Part shown: positions 50,719 through 57,326 of the stretch, one piece after another
Layout: every line of letters starts with the position of its first letter
How positions within the stretch are numbered: position 1 is the first letter of the stretch
From: CAYXLI01 sp964464925
GTDB taxonomy: Bacteria > Acidobacteriota > Terriglobia > Bryobacterales > Bryobacteraceae
Direction of reading: 5' to 3'
DNA length: 57,326 nt
NCBI GenBank assembly: GCA_964464925.1
Contig: CAYXLI010000035.1
Location: 1-57,326, forward strand
Made by a program: the position numbers and the translations under genes
Notes under the pieces: model-generated
What the model was told of the DNA's origin: nothing
The model's input: only the letters and a program-made list of their open reading frames with translations
Databases searched by the model: none

Positions 50719-52530
50719 TCACTGCAGCTTGGCGTCCAGTTCTGCCCAGCGGTCGTACAGCTTGCTCGCCTCCGCTTGCGCTTCTTCGAGTTGCGCATAT
50801 GTGTCGGCAAGCCTCTTTGGATCCGTGGTGACGGAAACATCGTGCAGCATCGCGTTCAATTGCGAAACGCGCTGGTCCGCTTGTTCGATCCGCTGCTCGA
50901 TCGTCTCCCACTCACGGCTCTCCATATACGACAGCTTCTTTTTCTGCGGCGCCGCAACACCGGCCGCCGAAGGAGCCGCATCACTCGCCGGCTTTTTGCG
51001 CGAACGCGCCTGCGCCCGTTCCGCTTGAGCCTGCTCCCACTGCGAGTAATCCGCGTACGTCGTGGCGCCGCCTTCTCCATCCAGCCCAACCACAATCGTC
51101 GAGACGCGATCCAGCATATAGCGATCGTGCGTCACCAGCACCAGCGCGCCGGGAAATTCCATCAGGCTCTCTTCCAGCACTTCCAGCGTCGGTATGTCCA
51201 GGTCGTTTGTCGGCTCGTCCAGCAGCAGCACATCCGCGGGCTCCAGCATCAGCCGCGCAATCAGCACCCGCGCCTTCTCCCCACCCGACAAGCGGCTCAC
51301 CGCCGTATCGAGCTGATCGTTCCTGAATAGAAACCGCTTCGCCCACGAGGCAATGTGAATGGGGCGATCGCGATAGATCACACTATCGCCGTGCGGACAC
51401 AAACTTCTGCGCAAAGTCGTTTCCGGATCCAATTGCGCCCGGTTCTGGTCGAAGTACACCACGCGCAACGCATCTGCCCTTTCGATCTTGCCGAGTTGCG
51501 GTTCCAATTCTGCGGAGAACATCCGCAGCAGCGTCGTCTTGCCGCTCCCGTTCGGTCCCACCAGCCCCAGCCGCTGATTCGGCCGCAGGATCACATCGAG
51601 ATTCCGGAACAACGTGCGCCCGCCGATTTCGTAGGTCAACCCTTCCGCCACCAGAAGCCGCTTAGTCTTCCGGTCGGTCGCCTGAAAGTCGATCGCCGTG
51701 CTGCGCTGCACACTCCGCGCATTCACATCGGCAAGTTCGCCGATCATCTTCTCGGCCGCATCGATCCGCGCCTTCGATTTCGTCGTTCGCGCCTTGGGTC
51801 CGCGCCGCAGCCACTCCACTTCGCGCGAAACTTTGTTGGCCAGAGCCTCCTGATATTTCGACTGCGTCTCCACCCATTCTTCGCGTTTGATCAGGAACTC
51901 ACTATAATTTCCGCGCGCGCGAAAAATGCCGTCCGGGTACATCCGGTTCAGCTCCATGATGTCGGTCGCTGCGTTCTCCAGAAAATAGCGGTCATGGCTT
52001 ACTACCACCGTGGCAAACGGAGCCGAAACCAGTAGCTTCTCCAGCCACAGAATACCTTCCAGATCCAGATGGTTCGTCGGCTCGTCCAGCAGCAGCACAT
52101 CGGGCTTCCGCACCATTTCCCGCGCAACCGCCAGACGTTTCTTCCACCCTCCTGACAGGACTTCCGCAAGCTGCGCCCCATCCGCGAAACCCGCCCGCCC
52201 CATGCTGACGTTGAGGATCGATTCGCGCTCCAGTTCGTCGTGCAGTGCCGGGTCGATCGCCTCCTCCAGAACCGACCGCACCGTAGCGCCCTCGGCAAAC
52301 ACCGGACTCTGAGGCACCATCGCAAGTCTCAGTTGCTTGCGCGCAGCCACCTCGCCTGAATCCGGCGGAATCCACCCGGCAAGGATCTGCAGCAGCGTGG
52401 ATTTTCCGGACCCGTTCGGCCCGATCAACCCGATGCGTTCGCCCTCCGATACGGTAAAAGAGAGCCGGTCAAACAGAGCTTGGGCCCCAAAGGACTTACT
52501 GATGGATTGGCAGTTAATAAGAAGCGGCAC
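50719..52530 (-). CDS. uup: ABC-F ATPase of the Uup type
   Basis: A 603-residue soluble protein with two ABC cassettes. Walker A motifs are G-P-N-G-S-G-K-S-T (about 37-45) and G-P-N-G-S-G-K-T-T (about 340), signature motifs L-S-G-G-W and L-S-G-G-E, and D-E-P-T-N-H/D-L-D Walker B ends. A linker between cassettes and a C-terminal coiled coil (about 530-603) mark the Uup branch. Such proteins act on ribosomes or on branched DNA, not in transport. The start is GTG. Confidence 0.93.
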   Translation of the reverse strand: MPLLINCQSISKSFGAQALFDRLSFTVSEGERIGLIGPNGSGKSTLLQILAGWIPPDSGEVAARKQLRLAMVPQSPVFAEGATVRSVLEEAIDPALHDELERESILNVSMGRAGFADGAQLAEVLSGGWKKRLAVAREMVRKPDVLLLDEPTNHLDLEGILWLEKLLVSAPFATVVVSHDRYFLENAATDIMELNRMYPDGIFRARGNYSEFLIKREEWVETQSKYQEALANKVSREVEWLRRGPKARTTKSKARIDAAEKMIGELADVNARSVQRSTAIDFQATDRKTKRLLVAEGLTYEIGGRTLFRNLDVILRPNQRLGLVGPNGSGKTTLLRMFSAELEPQLGKIERADALRVVYFDQNRAQLDPETTLRRSLCPHGDSVIYRDRPIHIASWAKRFLFRNDQLDTAVSRLSGGEKARVLIARLMLEPADVLLLDEPTNDLDIPTLEVLEESLMEFPGALVLVTHDRYMLDRVSTIVVGLDGEGGATTYADYSQWEQAQAERAQARSRKKPASDAAPSAAGVAAPQKKKLSYMESREWETIEQRIEQADQRVSQLNAMLHDVSVTTDPKRLADTYAQLEEAQAEASKLYDRWAELDAKLQ

Positions 52531-52656
52531 GAGGAGAGGCTTCTTTCACTGTAGCATCAGGCTCCTGACAACTTCGCCAGAATGTCTCGGGGAAAACATT
52601 TAGCTCTTACGATGTTTAATGTAGTGAATCCTACATTTGACTGGTTTTTCACGAAA

Positions 52657-52687
52657 TTGTGCTTCCCGGCCCTCCGGCTCGTATGTT
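52657..52687 (+). promoter_or_regulatory. Possible promoter of the cold-shock gene
   Basis: TTGTGC (52657-52662) and TATGTT (52682-52687) are 19 bp apart, and the -10 region matches the E. coli lac promoter closely (TCCGGCTCGTATGTT). A second -10-like TACGAT is nearer the gene. If the first is used, the leader would be about 50 nt. Confidence 0.35.
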
Positions 52688-52743
52688 ATTCTGCCTTAGC
52701 GCCATAGGGCGCCGATGTCTATACGATAAAGGAAGTTTTGTAA

Positions 52744-52947
52744 ATGAAAGAAACAGGAACAGTGAAGTGGTTCAACGCTGCCAAAGGCTTCGGCTTCATT
52801 CAGCGTGAGAACGGTGAAGATGTATTCGTGCACTATTCGGCGATCGAGTCTTCCGGCTATCGGTCTCTCGACGAAGGTGCCCGCGTTCAGTTTACGGTCA
52901 AGAGCGGACCGAAAGGCCTTCAGGCTGAAAGCGTAGCGGTAGTCTAA
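52744..52947 (+). CDS. Cold-shock protein (CspA family)
   Basis: A 67-residue single OB-fold protein with the RNA-binding motifs K-G-F-G-F-I (RNP1) and V-F-V-H-Y (RNP2) and the start G-T-V-K-W-F-N. It binds single-stranded RNA and DNA and acts as an RNA chaperone. AAGGAAG precedes the ATG. A strong hairpin follows, so it is monocistronic. Confidence 0.97.
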   Translation: MKETGTVKWFNAAKGFGFIQRENGEDVFVHYSAIESSGYRSLDEGARVQFTVKSGPKGLQAESVAVV

Positions 52948-52956
52948 AAGAACCAC

Positions 52957-52990
52957 GAAGCCGGTCTGGTTGAAGGCCGGCTTCTCCCTG
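52957..52990 (+). terminator. Terminator hairpin after the cold-shock gene
   Basis: GAAGCCGGTCT (52957-52967) pairs with AGGCCGGCTTC (52974-52984), 11 pairs with one G-U, around a 6-nt loop. The following TCCCTGTTT is a poor U-tract, so termination may be partial. Confidence 0.6.
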
Positions 52991-53030
52991 TTTCCTCCCC
53001 ACGGTTTTCCTTCCCTCCCATCTGCCACGC

Positions 53031-53036
53031 TAGAGT
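53031..53036 (+). promoter_or_regulatory. -10 element suggesting a leaderless M28 peptidase transcript
   Basis: TAGAGT ends 6 nt before the GTG at 53043. No ribosome-binding site other than an overlapping GGAA is present. Confidence 0.4.
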
Positions 53037-53042
53037 GGAAAC

Positions 53043-54401
53043 GTGCGAAGATTTGCGTTCTTCCTGCTGTGTGCCACAGCTTTTTCTTCTTCAGCCGGAA
53101 GCCTTACCGAGACCTATCGGGAAGCCGCTGCGCGCCTGATCGGCGAAGCTCTCACGGATCATACCGGCTACGCTAAACTCGCTTGGCTCTGCGACCGGAT
53201 CGGCAACCGCCTCGCCGGCAGCACTGCGTTGAACGAGGCGATTCGCTGGGCCGCCGAACAGATGCGCAAGGACGGACTCACCAACATTCAGACTCCTTCG
53301 GTCAAAGTGCCTCATTGGGTCCGCGGGAATGAAAGCCTCACATTGATCGCACCTGTCTCCCGCAAACTGCCGATGCTGGGTCTCGGCCGTAGCGTGGGCA
53401 CGCCTCCGGACGGGATCACCGCGAGCGTCCTGGCCGTCTCCAGCTTCGATGAACTGGAAAGACTCGGCCGCGCGAAAGTCCAAGGCAAAATCGTCCTCTA
53501 TAACGTGCCCTACGAAGGCTATGGGAAGACGGTCCAGTTCCGCGCCTCGGGTGCAACGCGTGCTGCGAAACTTGGCGCTGTTGCCGCACTGGTGCGCTCT
53601 GTCGGTTCCGCTACTCTCCGCACTCCGCACACCGGCGCACTCCTCTACGCGGCTGGCGAACCGAAGATCCCTGCCGCGGCCATCACCATTGAAGACGCCA
53701 TGATGCTGCAGCGCATGCTGGATTCCGGCGCCGAGGTCCGCGTGCACTTGAACATGGAGGCGCACGAACTGCCCGATGCCGACTCCGCCAACGTGATCGC
53801 CGAAATCCCTGGAACGGAAAAACCGGAAGAAGTAGTGGTAATGGGCGGCCACATCGACTCCTGGGATGTCGGCGAAGGCGCGCAGGATGACGGCTCCGGC
53901 TGTGTCGCCGCCATGCAGGCCGCGCATCTCATCAGAAAACTCGGCCTCAAGCCGAAGCGCACCATACGCGTCGTGCTCTGGACGAACGAAGAAAACGGCC
54001 TCGCCGGAAGCCGCGCTTACAGGCAATGGATCGGCCCCAAGATCGCCAACCACATCGCCGCTATTGAAATGGACGGCGGCTCCGAACGCCCGATCGGCTT
54101 CGACACGCAAGTGAAGGATCCTGCCGCGCTCGCACGCCTGGCACAGATCACCGCCTTGCTGAAATCCGTTGGCGCATCCCAGGTCCTCCAGGGCGGGCCC
54201 GAAGCCGACATCAGCCCCGTCGTCAAAGAAGGCGTCCCCGGCCTCGGCCTCCGCACCGTGATGGAGCACTACTTCGATTGGCACCATACCGAAGCCGATA
54301 CCGTCGACAAAATCAATGAACGCGATTTCCAGGCCAACGTCGCCTCGCTCGCCGTCATGGCCTACGTCCTGGCAGACATGCCCGAACGCCTGCAGCCTTG
54401 A
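53043..54401 (+). CDS. M28 family metallopeptidase with PA domain (exported)
   Basis: A 452-residue peptidase with a signal peptide (1-19). A protease-associated (PA) domain lies inserted at about 120-240. The M28 catalytic domain carries the zinc ligands H270 (G-G-H-I-D), D282 (Q-D-D-G), E317 (N-E-E-N), D344 and H415 (W-H-H-T-E), with E316 as catalytic base. It should release amino acids or dipeptides in the periplasm or outside, like plasma carboxypeptidase Q. Starts at GTG. A 471-codon antisense ORF covers it but is a shadow. Confidence 0.93.
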   Translation: MRRFAFFLLCATAFSSSAGSLTETYREAAARLIGEALTDHTGYAKLAWLCDRIGNRLAGSTALNEAIRWAAEQMRKDGLTNIQTPSVKVPHWVRGNESLTLIAPVSRKLPMLGLGRSVGTPPDGITASVLAVSSFDELERLGRAKVQGKIVLYNVPYEGYGKTVQFRASGATRAAKLGAVAALVRSVGSATLRTPHTGALLYAAGEPKIPAAAITIEDAMMLQRMLDSGAEVRVHLNMEAHELPDADSANVIAEIPGTEKPEEVVVMGGHIDSWDVGEGAQDDGSGCVAAMQAAHLIRKLGLKPKRTIRVVLWTNEENGLAGSRAYRQWIGPKIANHIAAIEMDGGSERPIGFDTQVKDPAALARLAQITALLKSVGASQVLQGGPEADISPVVKEGVPGLGLRTVMEHYFDWHHTEADTVDKINERDFQANVASLAVMAYVLADMPERLQP

Positions 54402-54407
54402 TAGGAG

Positions 54408-54436
54408 TTGACAAACGAGAATTATTATTAAACAAT
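54408..54436 (+). promoter_or_regulatory. perR promoter with overlapping Fur/PerR-like operator
   Basis: TTGACA (54408-54413) and AACAAT (54431-54436) are exactly 17 bp apart. Between them GAGAATTATTAT (54417-54428) matches two consecutive Fur hexamers (GATAAT, NATWAT) with one mismatch. A regulator bound there would block RNA polymerase, implying autoregulation and control of the downstream peroxidase genes. Confidence 0.6.
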
Positions 54437-54447
54437 AGAAGGTGTTA

Positions 54448-54870
54448 ATGCGGTTCGGACACGATGAGTTCCGGCAGCTCTGCCAGGAACACGGCTTGGC
54501 GGTCACCCATCAGCGGGAAATCATTTATTGCGCCTTGCGCGGAATGCATGACCACCCGAGCCCGGAAGCGCTCTATGAGGCTGTCCGCAAGCAGATTCCT
54601 TCCATTTCGCTCGGGACTGTATATAAAAACATCAAGACGTTTGTGGATAGCGGGCTTTTAAAAGAAGTCAGCCTTCACCACGGTTCCACGCGGCTCGAAA
54701 CGAATCTGCAACCGCATCATCACATGGTTTGCACCAAGTGTAAGACCATAATCGATCTGGACGGCGACGTCCTGGAGCCTGTACGTACAACAAAAAGGCT
54801 CCCTAAAGGTTTCCAGGCGCATCGATACTCAGTAGAGGTCCTCGGGCTCTGCCAGGGCTGTGCCAGGTAA
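54448..54870 (+). CDS. perR: Fur-family regulator, PerR-like
   Basis: A 140-residue metalloregulator. A winged helix (about 1-80) with the S-L-G-T-V-Y-K-N-I recognition helix precedes the dimerisation domain. The structural zinc site C95-x2-C98 and C135-x2-C138 is complete. The regulatory metal ligands align with PerR H37, H91, H93 and D104 as H36, H90, H92 and D103. PerR D85 is E84 here, as in Fur. The D103 residue and the ahpC-ahpD neighbours favour peroxide sensing. ATG 54448 has AGAAGG 5-6 nt upstream. Fur-type iron sensing is the alternative. Confidence 0.82.
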   Translation: MRFGHDEFRQLCQEHGLAVTHQREIIYCALRGMHDHPSPEALYEAVRKQIPSISLGTVYKNIKTFVDSGLLKEVSLHHGSTRLETNLQPHHHMVCTKCKTIIDLDGDVLEPVRTTKRLPKGFQAHRYSVEVLGLCQGCAR

Positions 54871-54922
54871 GTTGCGCCAACTAGGTTCTTACTCAATTCC
54901 ACTAGGAGAGGATACAAACGAA

Positions 54923-55462
54923 ATGTTAGGTGTTGGAGAAAAGTTTCCGGAGTTCAGCCTGAAGGCGACGGTCAGCACGGACCTGAAGAATGCCTTTAAG
55001 GATATCGATCAGGACTCCTATTCCGGCAAGTGGAAGGTCTACTTCTTCTGGCCAAAAGATTTCACCTTCGTGTGCCCGACCGAGATCGCTGCGTTCGGCA
55101 AGTTAAACCGCGAATTCTCCGATCGCGACGCCCAGGTCCTCGGGGGCAGCACTGACTCCGAATTCGTCCACCTGGCTTGGCGCCAGAACCACGAAGATCT
55201 GAAAAATCTGCCCTTCCCCATGCTGGCTGATATCAAGCGCGAACTTTGCGAAGAACTCGGCATTCTCGATCCCAAGGAAGGCGTTGCGCAGCGCGCCACC
55301 TTCGTCGTCGATCCGGATAACGTCATTCGTTTCGTGTCCGTGAATGATCTCGCTGTCGGCCGTAATCCCGAAGAGGTGCTCCGCGTTCTCGACGCGCTGC
55401 AGACGGACGAACTCTGCCCCTGCAACTGGAAGAAGGGCGAAGAGACCCTCCACGTAGGCTAA
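54923..55462 (+). CDS. ahpC: AhpC-type peroxiredoxin, three-cysteine form
   Basis: A 179-residue peroxiredoxin. The peroxidatic cysteine is C51 in F-T-F-V-C-P-T-E, and the resolving pair is C165 and C167 in E-L-C-P-C-N-W. Three cysteines in this arrangement are those of mycobacterial AhpC, which is reduced by AhpD. It detoxifies hydrogen peroxide, organic peroxides and peroxynitrite in the cytoplasm. GAGAGGAT precedes the ATG. It lies 52 bp downstream of the PerR-like gene and before ahpD. Confidence 0.94.
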   Translation: MLGVGEKFPEFSLKATVSTDLKNAFKDIDQDSYSGKWKVYFFWPKDFTFVCPTEIAAFGKLNREFSDRDAQVLGGSTDSEFVHLAWRQNHEDLKNLPFPMLADIKRELCEELGILDPKEGVAQRATFVVDPDNVIRFVSVNDLAVGRNPEEVLRVLDALQTDELCPCNWKKGEETLHVG

Positions 55463-55476
55463 CCAAGAAAACAAAG

Positions 55477-55506
55477 GAGCGCGGCCGCCGCAAACGTGCC
55501 GCGCTC
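55477..55506 (+). terminator. Hairpin between ahpC and ahpD
   Basis: GAGCGCGGC (55477-55485) pairs perfectly with GCCGCGCTC (55498-55506) around a 12-nt loop. Only TTGCATAAA follows, so it may lower rather than stop transcription into ahpD or protect the ahpC 3' end. Confidence 0.5.
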
Positions 55507-55517
55507 TTGCATAAAAC

Positions 55518-56063
55518 ATGAGCGTTGAACGAATTCTCGACATCATCCCCGATTACGCCAAGGACTTGCGCCTCAATCTGTCCACACTGTTGAAACAGCC
55601 CGAACTCACGCCGCAACAGGCCTGGGGTACGGCCGTTGCCAGCGCCATGGCCGCTCGGAATCCACAACTTCTTCAGGCCGTTCAGTCCGAAGCCGCCCAG
55701 CACATCTCCGATCAGGCGCTCCAGGCGTCTAAGAGCGCGGCCGCCATCATGGGCATGAACAATGTCTATTACCGGTTCCAGCACCTGACGCAGAACGGGA
55801 AATACCGCACGCTGCCTGCCCGCCTGCGCATGAATGTCATCCGCACCCACGGATCAGACCCCATCGACTTTGAACTCTGGTGCGTCGCGGCCAGTGCGAT
55901 TAATGCCTGCGGCGCCTGCGTCGATGCCCACGAGCGCGTACTGCGCGAAAAGGGCGTCTCCGAGGAGACCATCGTAGCCGCCGTCCGCATTGCGTCGGTC
56001 ATTCACGCCATTGCGGCCGTGCTCGAAGCTGAATCCGTGCCCTCCGCCCGGTCCCTTGCCTGA
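55518..56063 (+). CDS. ahpD: AhpD alkylhydroperoxidase / AhpC reductase
   Basis: A 181-residue all-helical protein of the carboxymuconolactone-decarboxylase fold. The catalytic set E119, C131, C134 and H138 (A-C-G-A-C-V-D-A-H) is spaced as in Mycobacterium tuberculosis AhpD (E118, C130, C133, H137). It passes electrons from lipoylated dehydrogenase subunits to AhpC and has weak peroxidase activity of its own. It follows ahpC after a hairpin, 55 bp downstream. Confidence 0.94.
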   Translation: MSVERILDIIPDYAKDLRLNLSTLLKQPELTPQQAWGTAVASAMAARNPQLLQAVQSEAAQHISDQALQASKSAAAIMGMNNVYYRFQHLTQNGKYRTLPARLRMNVIRTHGSDPIDFELWCVAASAINACGACVDAHERVLREKGVSEETIVAAVRIASVIHAIAAVLEAESVPSARSLA

Positions 56064-56067
56064 TACG

Positions 56068-56104
56068 GAGTCCTCCTCCCGCGAGTCCCACAGGAGGAGG
56101 AGTC
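56068..56104 (+). promoter_or_regulatory. Hairpin that sequesters the ribosome-binding site of the PNPOx-fold gene
   Basis: TCCTCCTCC (56071-56079) is a perfect complement of GGAGGAGGA (56093-56101), the Shine-Dalgarno of the gene starting at GTG 56106. The loop is 13 nt. Outer pairs GA/TC extend the stem beyond one mismatch. In the mRNA this would hide the ribosome site unless opened by heat, a protein or a ligand. Confidence 0.6.
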
Positions 56105-56105
56105 T

Positions 56106-56615
56106 GTGCAAACCAAAGAAGGAAATTACACGCACGAAAAAGCGGTAGAAAAGCTCGCCAAGCTGATCAAAGGCATTAGGATCGCGATGCTCACTACCGT
56201 AGATGAAGAGGGAGGCCTGCGTAGCCGTCCCATGGCAACACAGCAGATGGAGTTCGATGGCAACCTGTGGTTCTTCACCGGACGCGACACGGCTAAGATC
56301 CACGAGGTGGACCGCGAGCATCACGTGAATGTGAGCTATGCAGATCCTGACGGTAACCGCTACGTTTCCGTCTCCGGCATGGCCTCGCTGGTTCAGGACA
56401 AAGGCAAGGCAGAGGAGTTGTGGAATCCGGCCTACAAGGCATGGTTTCCCCAAGGGCTCGACGACCCCAACCTCTGCCTGCTTCGCGTGCAGGTGGATAA
56501 GGCAGAATACTGGGATTCGCCGTCCAGCGCAGTCGTACACATTGTCGGCTTCGTAAAGGCCATTGCCACCGGCCACCGCTACGATCCGGGCGAAAACCAA
56601 AAAGTGCGGCTTTAA
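56106..56615 (+). CDS. Pyridoxamine 5'-phosphate oxidase-fold protein (general stress protein 26-like)
   Basis: A 169-residue split-barrel flavin-binding protein with A-M-L-T-T-V-D-E-E-G and R-S-R-P-M near the N-terminus, a W-F-F-T-G-R-D-T segment, and Y-V-S-V-S-G-M-A. Members bind FMN, FAD or F420-like cofactors or haem and are often stress-induced. It starts at GTG behind a perfect extended ribosome site that lies in a hairpin stem. It follows ahpD by 42 bp, suggesting a role in oxidative stress. The substrate is unknown. Confidence 0.88.
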   Translation: MQTKEGNYTHEKAVEKLAKLIKGIRIAMLTTVDEEGGLRSRPMATQQMEFDGNLWFFTGRDTAKIHEVDREHHVNVSYADPDGNRYVSVSGMASLVQDKGKAEELWNPAYKAWFPQGLDDPNLCLLRVQVDKAEYWDSPSSAVVHIVGFVKAIATGHRYDPGENQKVRL

Positions 56616-56812
56616 ATGGGATTGCGAAGCCATCCTCGGCCGGGGTTATTGCTGGTCTCCCAGAAATACACCCCGGCAGCATGGTGATGGTTAGGATGCA
56701 TGGGGTTCATCTTTGCGCAGACAGGCACCGCGCTCCGGCTGCCCATACTTGACGCTTCGTCCCGAATCACTGATCGCTTTCAGCGAAATTCTCATGCCGG
56801 CCATCCGCTTTG

Positions 56813-56818
56813 TACATT
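56813..56818 (+). promoter_or_regulatory. -10 element suggesting a leaderless DUF1080 transcript
   Basis: TACATT, preceded by TTG, ends 7 nt before the ATG at 56826 and no Shine-Dalgarno follows. The 200 bp between the PNPOx-fold gene and this point holds nothing else I can identify. Confidence 0.45.
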
Positions 56819-56825
56819 AAAGCTG

Positions 56826-57326
56826 ATGCGTTTGCTTGGCTTCCTGATCTCCACCGCGTTGCTGTCTGCGGCGCCTACTCCACTGTTCAATGGCAAGAAC
56901 CTCCAGGGCTGGATTCACGAAGGCCCTCGCGCTACGTTTTCGGCGCAGAACGGAGAACTCATCACCAGCGGTGATGGCAACGCTCCAAACTGGTTGCACA
57001 CCGCGAAAGAGCACGAAAACTTCCGTCTCAGCTTCGATTACAAACTGGAGCAGTGGGCCGAGGCCGCGGTGATTGTCCGCGCCCCGCGCCTCGGACGGCC
57101 CGCCCGCGCCGGCGTCGCACTCACACTCGCGCACGACTTCCATAAGGACAACACACCTTACGTCACGGGCGGCATCCAGGGTGCGCTCCCGCCCAACAAA
57201 CTCCAACCCGTTGAATTTGGCAAATGGCACTCCGTCACTCTGGAACTCAACGGAGAGCGTCTCAAAGCCGCTATCGACGGAGACGTAGTGCAGAACGTCG
57301 ACATGAGCGAAGTGCCGGCCCTCCGC
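56826..57326 (+). CDS. DUF1080 (3-keto-disaccharide hydrolase-like) exported protein, cut by the window end
   Basis: The first 167 codons of an open reading frame that runs past the window. A signal peptide (about 1-16, ending Leu-Ser-Ala-Ala) is followed by the typical DUF1080 start F-N-G-K-N-L-Q-G-W, a beta-sandwich pattern with F-R-L-S-F-D-Y-K-L, and the later G-K-W-H-S-V-T-L-E-L-N-G segment. Members are concanavalin-like folds, some hydrolysing 3-keto-glycosides, found secreted in Planctomycetota, Bacteroidota and Acidobacteriota. No stop codon is present before 57326. Confidence 0.88.
   Translation, partial: MRLLGFLISTALLSAAPTPLFNGKNLQGWIHEGPRATFSAQNGELITSGDGNAPNWLHTAKEHENFRLSFDYKLEQWAEAAVIVRAPRLGRPARAGVALTLAHDFHKDNTPYVTGGIQGALPPNKLQPVEFGKWHSVTLELNGERLKAAIDGDVVQNVDMSEVPALR

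Noticed and set aside
53091..54506. 471-codon ORF antisense to the M28 peptidase
   Set aside because: It mirrors a well-supported peptidase gene and has no family features of its own.

Overview
The window reads as one contiguous, GC-rich piece of chromosome from an Acidobacteriota bacterium, most likely of the Bryobacterales / Solibacter type. This is an inference from gene content: a TonB-dependent receptor with an N-terminal carboxypeptidase-regulatory domain, a DUF2934 protein, DUF1684 and DUF1080 proteins, a glutamic (G1) peptidase, Tat-exported oxidoreductases and hydrolases, and the winged-helix-like protein of large acidobacterial signalling families. I see no transposase, integrase, phage gene, CRISPR array or rRNA. 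One tRNA (Pro, CGG) lies at the left edge.

Layout. 1-4 kb: tRNA-Pro, an exported DinB-like protein, and a leftward ECF sigma / anti-sigma / exported protein / small coupled ORF / fatty-acid-hydroxylase set. 4-10.5 kb: ketose 3-epimerase-like protein, an unusual Tat-exported M20-like protein, a G1 peptidase, and a GMC oxidoreductase with its subunit 3. 10.5-13.2 kb: DUF2934 protein, LexA, aldehyde dehydrogenase. 13.3-19.5 kb: a tightly coupled glycosyltransferase / two methyltransferases / membrane protein operon, then an exported glycoside-hydrolase-like protein. 19.5-21.4 kb: beta-hydroxyacid dehydrogenase, DUF2203 protein and YjbQ. 21.5-26.2 kb: small Cys/His exported protein, TonB-dependent receptor, Kir-type potassium channel and SDR. 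26.4-29 kb: penicillin-binding transpeptidase and a GH10 xylanase. 29-32.2 kb: acpP-fabF-etfB-etfA. 32.6-36.2 kb: LolA-like exported protein, YqiA-like esterase, a GH2-remnant protein, TonB. 36.2-39.3 kb: mltG, ruvX and an AI-2E-family permease. 39.3-48.2 kb: gamma-glutamyltransferase, acetyltransferase, quinone reductase, M24 peptidase, accB-accC, GT87-like membrane protein, DUF1684. 48.2-50.7 kb: winged-helix-like protein and motAB. 50.7-57.3 kb: uup, cold-shock protein, M28 peptidase, a Fur/PerR regulator with mycobacterial-type ahpC and ahpD, a PNPOx-fold protein and a DUF1080 protein cut by the window end.

Two expression habits run through the region. Genes inside operons are repeatedly joined by ATGA or GTGA overlaps (for example at 3453, 15151, 15930, 29915, 30682, 33448 and 34062). 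Many operon-leading genes have no Shine-Dalgarno but a TANNNT -10-like hexamer 5-8 nt before the start codon, so their transcripts would begin at the start codon (leaderless). I regard this as the most interesting general signal here.

Other points of interest are the M20-like protein that lacks two canonical zinc ligands, the perR-ahpC-ahpD set with a Fur-like operator inside its promoter, a hairpin that buries a very strong ribosome-binding site before the PNPOx-fold gene, and the receptor / small Cys-His protein / Kir channel cluster. I did not find a clearly new defence or mobile system.
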